The notes under the pieces: generated by a model | The model's input: only the letters and a program-made list of their open reading frames with translations | Told to the model about the DNA's origin: nothing | Databases searched by the model: none | Assembly: GCA_900078775.1 (NCBI GenBank) | Contig: LT549889.1 | Location: 4,836,001 to 4,900,000, forward strand | Reading direction: 5' to 3' | Length of the DNA: 64,000 nt | Source of the DNA: Mycolicibacterium aurum | GTDB lineage: Bacteria > Actinomycetota > Actinomycetes > Mycobacteriales > Mycobacteriaceae | Position numbers and translations under genes: made by a program | In this document: piece after piece, positions 57,434 to 64,000 of the stretch | How the letters are laid out: each line of letters opens with the position of its first letter | How positions within the stretch are numbered: position 1 is the first letter of the stretch

Positions 57434-59058
57434 AATGGCACCGCCCCGGCATAGGGGACTCCGGACAGATAGGCGAAGTCCCGGTCGAATGTGGTGAGAT
57501 CGTCGAGGTCGAAGTCGGCCAGGCGGCGGTGTCCACACGCCCGGGCCAGCACCACCATCAACTCCACGGCGGAGCGCAGATAGCGGTTCAGTCGTTGGGC
57601 GGCGGCCGGCACCGGGAGCCGCGCACGCAGCCGCGGGTCCTGGGTGGCGATGCCGGCAGGACACGTATTGGTATGGCAGGCGCGCATTCCCACGCACCCG
57701 ATCGCCTGCAGTGCCGCATTGGACAGCGCGATGGCGTCGGCGCCCAGTGCCAGTGCCTTCACCATGTCCGCCGGGGTCCGGATGCCACCGGTTATCACCA
57801 ACGTGACGTGACCGGCGTCGGAGGAGTCCAGGTGTCGGCGCGCCCGTGCCAGTGCCGGGATGGTGGGTACGGAGATGTGGTCTCGGAAGATGGTCGGCGC
57901 GGCCCCGGTGCCGCCGCCCCGGCCGTCGAGGATCAGGTAGTCCACCCCGATCTCCAGCGCCGCATCGATGTCCTGCTCGATGTGCTGTGCGCTCATCTTG
58001 TAGCCCACCGGAATCCCGCCGGACTCCGCACGCACCCGGGCGGCGAAATCCCTGAACTGAGTCAGATCATCCCAGTCGGGGAACCGCGCCGGCGAGATGG
58101 CCGAGGTCCCTGGGGTCAATCCTCGGACCTCGGCGATGCGGTCCACCACCTTGGTTCCGGGCAGGTGTCCACCGGTGCCGGTCTTGGCGCCCTGCCCACC
58201 CTTGAAGTGAAATGCCTGCACCTTGGGTAGATGCTCGAAGCTCCATCCGAACCGGCCGGAGGCCAGTTCGTAGAAGTATCTGGAATTCGCCTGCTGTTCT
58301 TCGGGAAGCATGCCGCCCTCACCCGAGCATATTCCGGTGCCGGCCAGTTCGGCTCCGGCGGCCAGTGCGGTTTTGGCTTCTTGGGACAGCGCGCCGAAGC
58401 TCATATCGCTGACGAACAACGGGATGTCGAGAGTCAACGGTCGCGCGGCCCCGGGGCCGATCACGGTTTCGGTGCTGACCGGCTCGTGCTCCAACAGCGG
58501 CAGCCGACGCAGTTGGGCGGGTAGCAACTGGATCGAATCCCAGGAGGGGAGCCGATCGCGCGGGACCCCCATCGCGTCGACCGGGCCGTCGGGGCCCACC
58601 CGGCTGAGTCCATGCGCGGCGAATTCATGAATCTGCGTGACGAACGGTTCTTCGGGCGTATCGGCGGGCTTGATCCATGTGCCCTGGTAGCCATCGTCGC
58701 CGTACGGTTGCGGGTTCGCCTCGGCGAACGCGGAGACCGCGGCTTCGTCGACGTAGACTTCGCCGTCGCTCACCCAGGCCGGAAACTTCGTCAGCGCCAC
58801 CGACGGGTTGGCCGGCGCTATACCGGTGTTGATGTCGTACCGCCATCCGTGCAGACCGCACACCAACGTGTTCTCCTTGATCTGGCCGTCTGCCATCCGG
58901 GCACCGCGATGCGCGCAGCGACCGTGCAGCGCCGAGATGTCATCGCCGACGCGGATCAGGACCAGGTCCACTCCCGCGATCTGCACATCGTGGGGTGCCC
59001 CCTCGGGGATACCCGCCAGCCCACCGACGTGGGCAACTTTTCCCGGTACTGAACTCAT
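57430..59058 (-). CDS. Rieske domain fused to a glutamate-synthase-type FMN domain
   Basis: A 542-residue fusion. The N-terminal Rieske domain shows CAHRGARMADG (Cys48, His50) and CGLHGWRYD (Cys67, His70). The rest is the FMN-binding TIM barrel of glutamate synthase large subunits (GltB domain 2): SDMSFGALSQEAKTALAAGA, GQGAKTGTGGHLPGTKV, ILDGRGGGTGAAPT, and the [3Fe-4S] loop CVGMRACHTNTCPAGIATQ. There is no glutaminase domain and no GXGXG domain. It could transfer electrons to or from a 2-oxoacid/imine. It is first in a two-gene operon whose second protein also begins with a Rieske domain. Confidence 0.91.
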   Translation of the reverse strand: MSSVPGKVAHVGGLAGIPEGAPHDVQIAGVDLVLIRVGDDISALHGRCAHRGARMADGQIKENTLVCGLHGWRYDINTGIAPANPSVALTKFPAWVSDGEVYVDEAAVSAFAEANPQPYGDDGYQGTWIKPADTPEEPFVTQIHEFAAHGLSRVGPDGPVDAMGVPRDRLPSWDSIQLLPAQLRRLPLLEHEPVSTETVIGPGAARPLTLDIPLFVSDMSFGALSQEAKTALAAGAELAGTGICSGEGGMLPEEQQANSRYFYELASGRFGWSFEHLPKVQAFHFKGGQGAKTGTGGHLPGTKVVDRIAEVRGLTPGTSAISPARFPDWDDLTQFRDFAARVRAESGGIPVGYKMSAQHIEQDIDAALEIGVDYLILDGRGGGTGAAPTIFRDHISVPTIPALARARRHLDSSDAGHVTLVITGGIRTPADMVKALALGADAIALSNAALQAIGCVGMRACHTNTCPAGIATQDPRLRARLPVPAAAQRLNRYLRSAVELMVVLARACGHRRLADFDLDDLTTFDRDFAYLSGVPYAGAVPL

Positions 59059-59185
59059 CGGTCCGCCCTCCCGTTGCCTCCGATGCTGTCACGCCCGCGC
59101 GTGTTCAATGGAGACTTGCTGAAATACTCTGATTCACTACGTGATTCGGTGCCGCAGTGCGGACCGAGACGGCAGAGGTGCCGGG

Positions 59186-60760
59186 TCACAGCTGGCATCG
59201 GGCGCCCGTCGGCGGAAGTTTGAGGTGGATCAGGTAGTCGGCGGCGACGGCGTTGACACACGAGTTGGTACCCGCCGTCACGATCGTGTGCCCTTCGCCC
59301 TCGACGGTGAGCAGTGCACCGCCGAGCGCCTCCGCCAGGTTGATGCCACCGGCATGGGGCGTGGTGGGATCCCCGGTGATGGACACGACCAATGTCGGTG
59401 GAAGATCGTCTATCTCGGTGGCATAGGGGTATCCGAGGGTGGGTTCGGCCGGCCAGTGCTCGCATCCGTCACGCGCCCCGGTCAGTTCGACGCCGGGATC
59501 CATGAACGGTGCCGCCCCAAAAATGGCGGCCCGCAGTTCGTCGCCCTCGGCCTCGCTGAGGCGCTCTTCGTCCATGCAGTTGATCGCGTAGAGCGCTTCG
59601 GTGAAATTGGTCCAGCGGCCCTCGGCGTCCCGGAGTGCGAAGTCGTAGTTCAGTTGCAGCAGTTCGTCGCCGCGCCCCTGCTGTAGCTGTGCTATCCCGG
59701 CAATGACGCGCGGCCAGGCTGCCTCGGTGTACAGACCGGAGATCACGCCACCGATCGCTTCGTCGTAGCTCAGGTCGGAGTCCAGTGCGGGAAGCGGGGT
59801 TTCGTAGAGCGGCCGTACGAGCTGACGGAACATTTCGGTGGCACGGTCCGGGTCATGGCCGATCGGGCAGATGGCCTGCGCGGCGCAGAACTCGGCCATC
59901 TGTTCGAAGGAGCGCTGGAAGCCGGCGAATGCACCGATGCGGCGTTCCGAGGTGCCCTGGTGCGGATCGATCGCCCCGTCGAGCAACATGGCACGTACGT
60001 TCTGCGGGAACTGTTCGGCGTACACGGCGCCCAGTCGGGTTCCGTAGCTCTGGCCCAGGAACGTCAGCTTCTCGTCCCCGAGGGCGGCCCGCAATACGTC
60101 GATATCCCGAGCCGCAGCACGGGTGCCGACACTGGCCAGTACGTCGCGGCCCCCGGAGCGCTCGGCGCAGCGGTCGACGATTGCCCGGGTATCCGCCTCC
60201 GTCCATTGGACAGTCGTGCCCTGGGTACTCAGCAGGACCTCGCCCTGATCAGCTTCGGCATCGGTGAAGCAGTCGATGGCCGGCTCCGACTTACCCACCC
60301 CGCGGGGATCGAGCCCGACCAGATCGAAGCTCTCGGTCATCGGGTCGTGCGCGAGCCCCAGCGACGTCGCCGCGGCGGCGAACAGGCCCGACCCGCCCGG
60401 CCCGCCGGGGTTGATGACCAGCGAGCCGATAGCCTCGCCGCGCGCGGGTACCCGCATGACGGCGAGTCGGGCCGTCTTGCCCGTGGGTTCGCGATAGTCC
60501 AGCGGCACCATCAGGCGCCCGCATTCGGCGGTGGGCGCGGCGGCGAATACGGCCGTCTCGATGGACGTCGTGGCGTAGTCATCGCATGTCTCCCAGGCGA
60601 TCCGCTGGTCGTAGAACCGGTCGAGCCCGACGGTCGGGGTAGGTGCCGGCGCCGACGTACACGCCGTCAGCAAGACCGCGAAGCCCAGGGCGAGAACTCC
60701 GGCCGCCCGCTGCGTCAAAAGTGGTCGGGTTCGTTCGTGCGGTTCCACTGTGGTCTCCAT
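59186..60760 (-). CDS. Lipoprotein alpha/beta hydrolase, TAP-like (tripeptidyl aminopeptidase/SlpD type)
   Basis: A 524-residue exported hydrolase. The signal ends in a lipobox (VLALGFAVLLTACTSAP), so it should be membrane-anchored outside. The nucleophile elbow is FLGQSYGTRLGAVYAEQFP, the oxyanion region INPGGPGGSGLFAAAA, the acid ITGDPTTPHAGG and the histidine EGEGHTIVTAG. The C-terminal TAP domain is present. The family removes N-terminal tripeptides or hydrolyses esters. It lies 28 bases after the sigma-factor gene and may be transcribed with it. Confidence 0.92.
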   Translation of the reverse strand: METTVEPHERTRPLLTQRAAGVLALGFAVLLTACTSAPAPTPTVGLDRFYDQRIAWETCDDYATTSIETAVFAAAPTAECGRLMVPLDYREPTGKTARLAVMRVPARGEAIGSLVINPGGPGGSGLFAAAATSLGLAHDPMTESFDLVGLDPRGVGKSEPAIDCFTDAEADQGEVLLSTQGTTVQWTEADTRAIVDRCAERSGGRDVLASVGTRAAARDIDVLRAALGDEKLTFLGQSYGTRLGAVYAEQFPQNVRAMLLDGAIDPHQGTSERRIGAFAGFQRSFEQMAEFCAAQAICPIGHDPDRATEMFRQLVRPLYETPLPALDSDLSYDEAIGGVISGLYTEAAWPRVIAGIAQLQQGRGDELLQLNYDFALRDAEGRWTNFTEALYAINCMDEERLSEAEGDELRAAIFGAAPFMDPGVELTGARDGCEHWPAEPTLGYPYATEIDDLPPTLVVSITGDPTTPHAGGINLAEALGGALLTVEGEGHTIVTAGTNSCVNAVAADYLIHLKLPPTGARCQL

Positions 60761-60788
60761 GGGATTGAGCGTCGGCTGAGTGGGGGCC

Positions 60789-61424
60789 TCAACGGGCAGA
60801 TGTCACCGGGATGCGGTGGTGTCTGGTGCCGGTTGTCGTCGTCGGCGGGCGGTATCCGCGTTCGGCGGCGAGGTCGGCGAGCAGGACCCGCAGCCGCGAT
60901 CGGCCGCGATGGATCCGGGACATGACGGTGCCGAGGGGCGTGCCCATGATCTCGCAGATCTCTTTGTGGGGCAGGCCTTCGACGTCGGCGTAGTACACGG
61001 CCATCCGAAACACCTCGGGCAGTTCGTCCAAGGCCGATCTGATGTCGTTGTCGGGTAAGGATTCCAGGACGATCAGTTCCGCCGAGCGGAGTGCTCTCGG
61101 TGACCGCCCGGCGTAGTCGGCCAGTTGCCACTCGTGGATCGTGCTCATGACGGTCTCCGTGGGCCGGCGCATCCGTTTGCGGTAGCCGCTGATGTGCGCG
61201 TTCGCCTGGATGCGCAGCAGCCACCCCGCGAGATTGGTGCCGGGCTGGTAGCTCCGGAACCCCGCGTACGCTCGGATCATCGTCTCCTGAACCAGGTCTT
61301 CAGCGTCGGCGCGTTGCAGGGTCAGTCGCATCGCCGCGGTGAAGAGTCGGTCCAGTAGTGGGATCACCTCACGCTCGAAACGGGTGGTCAGTTCGTCGTC
61401 GGCGCATCGATCGGGCACGCTCAT
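60789..61424 (-). CDS. ECF sigma factor, SigH/SigR-like
   Basis: A 211-residue group-4 sigma factor. Region 2 is DAEDLVQETMIRAYAGFRSY then QPGTNLAGWLLRIQANAHIS, region 4 is LPEVFRMAVYYADVEGLPHK followed by MGTPLGTVMSRIHRGRSRL. The sequence is close to SigH of mycobacteria and SigR of Streptomyces, which respond to thiol oxidation, but no RshA/RsrA-type anti-sigma gene follows, so it is probably a paralogue with different control. I chose ATG 61424; the longer frame upstream is arginine/proline-rich. A promoter is proposed at 61652-61680. Confidence 0.92.
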   Translation of the reverse strand: MSVPDRCADDELTTRFEREVIPLLDRLFTAAMRLTLQRADAEDLVQETMIRAYAGFRSYQPGTNLAGWLLRIQANAHISGYRKRMRRPTETVMSTIHEWQLADYAGRSPRALRSAELIVLESLPDNDIRSALDELPEVFRMAVYYADVEGLPHKEICEIMGTPLGTVMSRIHRGRSRLRVLLADLAAERGYRPPTTTTGTRHHRIPVTSAR

Positions 61425-61651
61425 GGGAGTGGTCCTAGGTGTCGTCGGGCAGCGTCGTACTCGGGTAGGAGCGTGAGACCCCTTGTCCGGCTGGGGAATC
61501 CGACAGCTCCGTTGTATCGGTGATCTGCGGGACGGGAGCATCGCACCGAGATCGGTCGGTGGCACGGGGGTTCTTCTCTTGGCAGGTGTGTCAGACGCGC
61601 AGCGTCAGACGATTTATCGCGGGAGTTCAGGTCGCCGAGCTAGTCCTCAGT

Positions 61652-61695
61652 ACGATACGGAACGGGCCGTCTCGTGTCAAGACGGCCCGTTCCGT
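61652..61695 (-). promoter_or_regulatory. Promoter overlapped by a 16-bp inverted repeat
   Basis: On the minus strand TTGACA (61680-61675), a 17-base spacer and TATCGT (61657-61652) fit a promoter for the sigma-factor gene. The arms ACGGAACGGGCCGTCT (61657-61672) and its exact complement (61680-61695), loop of seven, overlay the promoter. So this is more likely an operator or a transcript structure than a terminator. Nothing else was found in the 328-bp gap 61425-61752. Confidence 0.45.
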
Positions 61696-61752
61696 CTTGC
61701 GTGCATGGCCTCGGCGGTATGAAATCGGCGAGCGACGGCGTTTACCGTCTCG

Positions 61753-62811
61753 ATGGGAATTACCAGCACCAACGCGACAGACCGTCGGCGGGCACCGGTG
61801 AAGCGGCCCCGCAGGCGTGCCGTCCTGGGCCTGGCCTTGGCGCTGACCATGACGGCGATCGGCGCCACCGCCGCATTCCAGTTCGGCACGCCATGGGCGA
61901 TGGGAAAAGGCGACCGCAACCACGTGTTCGTCGGCGACGGCGGGCACCAGCGCTACCAGGTGCACGTCCCGCCGCAGCACGACCGGGCTTTCGGGCTGCC
62001 GGTGGTCATCGCGATACACGGCTGCGCGATGACCGGATTCGGGTGGAACTCGATGAAGGCGACCACCCAGTTCAACCGCCTGGCCGACCGGGAAGGGTTC
62101 ATCGTGGTGTACCCGACACAGCGACTGCTCCGCAGCGCGGGGAACTGTTGGGGTTCGAGTGACCCGCGCGAACAACACCGCGGCAGTGGAGAACCCGCGC
62201 TGCTGGCGGGCGTCGCACAACAGGTCGTCGCGGACTACGCGGCCGATCCACGCCGGGTCCATGTCGTGGGTGCCTCCTCCGGCGCCGGCACCGCCGTCGT
62301 CCTCGCGGCCACCTATCCCGATCTGTTCGCGACGGCCACATCCGTCGCAGGCGGTGAGTACGGGCTGAATCAGGTGCGGCCCGACGACCCGGGCGCCACG
62401 CCGCCGGAGTACACCGCGCGTCAGGCGTGGGCCCAGATGGGGGAGCGGGCCAGGCATGTGCCGATGCTCGTCATCCAGGGTGCGCAGGACGAGGTGGTGC
62501 CGCCGCCGGTCGCCGATCGCCTTGTCTCGCACTGGACCGCGGTGAACGATCTGGTCGACGACGGTCTGCTCAACGACAGCCTGGGTGTGATCGAGGAAGT
62601 CCACACAACGCCGGCCACACCCGACCGCCACGGCTACACCAGAACCACCCGGACCGCGGCAGGCGGTGTCACGCTCGTCGAGTCCTATCTCGTCGAGGAC
62701 ATGGGGCATGCCTGGCCCGGACCGTCCGGTGCCGGACTGTTCACCGACCACGCAGGACCCGACGCAAGCGCTCTCACATGGGAATTCGCGAGGCGACATG
62801 CACTCTCCTAG
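61753..62811 (+). CDS. Secreted esterase, PHB-depolymerase/LpqC-type
   Basis: A 352-residue exported alpha/beta hydrolase. A signal or anchor (RRAVLGLALALTMTAIGATA) is followed by the catalytic domain: VIAIHGCAMTGFGWNSMKAT, nucleophile VVGASSGAGTAVVLAATYPD, acid VIQGAQDEVVPPP and histidine VEDMGHAWPGPSGAGLF. The last motif is typical of polyhydroxybutyrate depolymerases and feruloyl esterases. The ribosome site of ATG 61753 is poor, so a GTG near 61798 is possible. It overlaps the following regulator gene. Confidence 0.9.
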   Translation: MGITSTNATDRRRAPVKRPRRRAVLGLALALTMTAIGATAAFQFGTPWAMGKGDRNHVFVGDGGHQRYQVHVPPQHDRAFGLPVVIAIHGCAMTGFGWNSMKATTQFNRLADREGFIVVYPTQRLLRSAGNCWGSSDPREQHRGSGEPALLAGVAQQVVADYAADPRRVHVVGASSGAGTAVVLAATYPDLFATATSVAGGEYGLNQVRPDDPGATPPEYTARQAWAQMGERARHVPMLVIQGAQDEVVPPPVADRLVSHWTAVNDLVDDGLLNDSLGVIEEVHTTPATPDRHGYTRTTRTAAGGVTLVESYLVEDMGHAWPGPSGAGLFTDHAGPDASALTWEFARRHALS

Positions 62812-63760
62812 CTGCCGGCGACCGCATCAGGTGGTGGTCCTCGTCCTTGAGGGGGCGCTCCCGATGGATGTCGGGATCCCGGCGGAGGTATTCCATCCGG
62901 AAACGGGGTTCGGCTACCAGGTGTCGGCCTGCGGGGTGAGCGCCGGCACCGTGCCCTCCCACGGAGGATTCGGCTACGCCGTCCCACGGGGACTGGACGC
63001 ATTGGCCGACGCGGACACGATCATCGTCCCCGGGTATGCACCGGCCGGCCGGTCGATACCGGCGCAGGTGCCGGAGGCGCTGCGAAGCGCGGCATTCCGT
63101 GGGGCCCGCATCGCGTCGATCTGCTACGGCGCGTTCGCCCTCGCGGAGGCGGGTCTGCTCGACGGCCGCAGTGCGACGACGCACTGGGACGCGGCCGACA
63201 AGCTCGCGGAGCGTCATCCGCAGATCACGGTCGAGCCGAACGTGCTCTTCGTCGACGAGGGATCCGTCCTCACCTCGGCCGGGGCCGCCGCCGGTCTGGA
63301 CCTGTGCCTGCACCTGGTTCGGCGTGACCTCGGAGTGAGTGCAGCGAACGAGATCGCCCGGGGACTCGTCACCGCGCCTTACCGCGCCGGGGGTCAGGCC
63401 CAGTACCTGCCGAGGAGCCGTTCGGCGGGCTGTGGCGAAACCCTTGCGGCGACCCGTGAATGGGCCATGACGCGGCTCGATCAGTCGCTCACGGTTGCCG
63501 GACTCGCCGCGCACGCGCGGATGTCGCCGCGGACGTTCCTGCGTCGCTTCACCGAGGAGACCGGCAGCACTCCGCTGCAGTGGGTTCTCCGGGCGCGGGT
63601 GGACACCGCCCGCGAACTCCTGGAGGGCACCCGACTGCCGATCGACCGCATCGCCGAAGAGGCCGGCTTGGGGACCGGATCGAACCTCCGGCTGCATTTC
63701 CGCCGGCTGCTGGGGGTGTCGCCCACCGAGTACCGCGCCACCTTCGCCGGGCGGGGCTGA
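62798..63760 (+). CDS. GlxA-type AraC-family regulator (DJ-1/PfpI domain plus HTH)
   Basis: A 320-residue regulator. The N-terminal DJ-1/PfpI-like domain reads VVVLVLEGALPMDVGIPAEV and RIASICYGAFALAEAGLLDG, with Cys at the nucleophile elbow. The C-terminal AraC domain reads LTVAGLAAHARMSPRTFLRR and GLGTGSNLRLHFRRLLGVSP. Such proteins commonly activate a neighbouring operon. I chose ATG 62798, which overlaps the esterase stop; earlier in-frame starts give serine/proline-rich shadow sequence. Confidence 0.92.
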   Translation: MHSPSCRRPHQVVVLVLEGALPMDVGIPAEVFHPETGFGYQVSACGVSAGTVPSHGGFGYAVPRGLDALADADTIIVPGYAPAGRSIPAQVPEALRSAAFRGARIASICYGAFALAEAGLLDGRSATTHWDAADKLAERHPQITVEPNVLFVDEGSVLTSAGAAAGLDLCLHLVRRDLGVSAANEIARGLVTAPYRAGGQAQYLPRSRSAGCGETLAATREWAMTRLDQSLTVAGLAAHARMSPRTFLRRFTEETGSTPLQWVLRARVDTARELLEGTRLPIDRIAEEAGLGTGSNLRLHFRRLLGVSPTEYRATFAGRG

Positions 63761-63794
63761 TACCGCGACGGTCGCCGGGGAGTCCGGGCTCGCG

Positions 63795-64000
63795 TCATGC
63801 GGCGCGGAGCGGCGGAAGCGCAACGCTGTCACCCGCCACGTCGATCGCCACCTTGCCGCGCAGCACATACCGCTGCCTGTTCTCCAGCAGTTCGTGAGCC
63901 TCGCCCATGCGCGCCAGCGGAAGCGTCGCGCCGATGACGGGTTTCACGAGGCCCCGTTCGACCAGGGTGGTGAGCGCGTTGAGCTTTCCCTGGTTCTGTC
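63795..64000 (-). CDS. Zinc-type alcohol dehydrogenase/quinone oxidoreductase, C-terminal end only
   Basis: The minus-strand frame runs in from the window edge and reads KLNALTTLVERGLVKPVIGA, then LPLARMGEAHELLENRQRYV, RGKVAIDVAGDSV, ending at TGA 63797-63795. This is the C-terminal helix/strand of medium-chain dehydrogenase/reductases (QOR/zinc ADH). The catalytic domain is beyond the window, so the substrate class cannot be judged. Confidence 0.8.
   Translation of the reverse strand, partial: QNQGKLNALTTLVERGLVKPVIGATLPLARMGEAHELLENRQRYVLRGKVAIDVAGDSVALPPLRAA

Noticed and set aside
1..64000. tRNA/rRNA genes, CRISPR arrays, intact insertion sequences, prophage genes
   Set aside because: None could be recognised by motif or repeat structure on either strand. 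The only mobile-element hint is the unassigned DNA after 49558.

Overview
The window is high-GC actinobacterial DNA, most likely from a Mycobacterium sensu lato (Mycolicibacterium-type) chromosome. The basis is a complete mce lipid-import operon (two YrbE permeases, MceA-F, two Mce-associated proteins), many FadD/FadE-type acyl-CoA enzymes, an Mcr-like racemase remnant and a SigH-type ECF sigma factor. No RNA gene, CRISPR array or intact insertion sequence was seen.

Region 1 (1-48.7 kb) is one large catabolic and import supercluster. It encodes thiolases, short-chain dehydrogenases, five adenylate-forming acyl-CoA ligases or relatives, five acyl-CoA dehydrogenases (two as adjacent subunit pairs), four enoyl-CoA hydratase-type enzymes, a P450 with its ferredoxin, a GMC alcohol oxidase/dehydrogenase, an aldehyde dehydrogenase, two amidohydrolases, two DUF35/thiolase-like pairs of the retro-aldolase type, a hotdog thioesterase and the mce operon. 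What ties it together is a palindrome, consensus CTWTACATGTAWAG with invariant TAC-N2-GTA, found 11 times, only in upstream or divergent intergenic regions from 5.2 to 37.7 kb. It precedes nearly every transcription unit, including mce and the TetR gene at 8569-9246, which is the best candidate for the cognate repressor.

Among the enzymes are a stand-alone phosphotransferase (3329-4363) and a stand-alone acyl-CoA dehydrogenase (27889-29112) that look like the two halves of the ACAD10/ACAD11 proteins. That points to phosphorylation and elimination of a hydroxyacyl-CoA, as in 4-hydroxyacid or levulinate catabolism. My model, an inference, is: Mce import of a hydrophobic, probably cyclic or branched substrate; P450 hydroxylation; oxidation to an acid; CoA activation; beta-oxidation by heteromeric dehydrogenases; retro-aldol removal of side-chain carbons; and handling of a hydroxyacyl or lactone intermediate. 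The substrate cannot be named from sequence.

Region 2 (48.7-51.3 kb) is an eroded junction. It holds a frameshifted, truncated mcr pseudogene, AT-richer unassigned DNA, one orphan gene, a small lipoprotein and an azoreductase pseudogene.

Region 3 (51.3-64 kb) is ordinary accessory chromosome without the operator: an intradiol dioxygenase, XRE and TetR regulators, an SDR, a second copy of the small lipoprotein, a two-gene operon in which both proteins carry an N-terminal Rieske domain (one fused to a glutamate-synthase FMN domain, one to a thiamine-diphosphate enzyme), a lipoprotein peptidase, a SigH-like sigma factor, a secreted esterase, a GlxA-type regulator and the end of an alcohol dehydrogenase.
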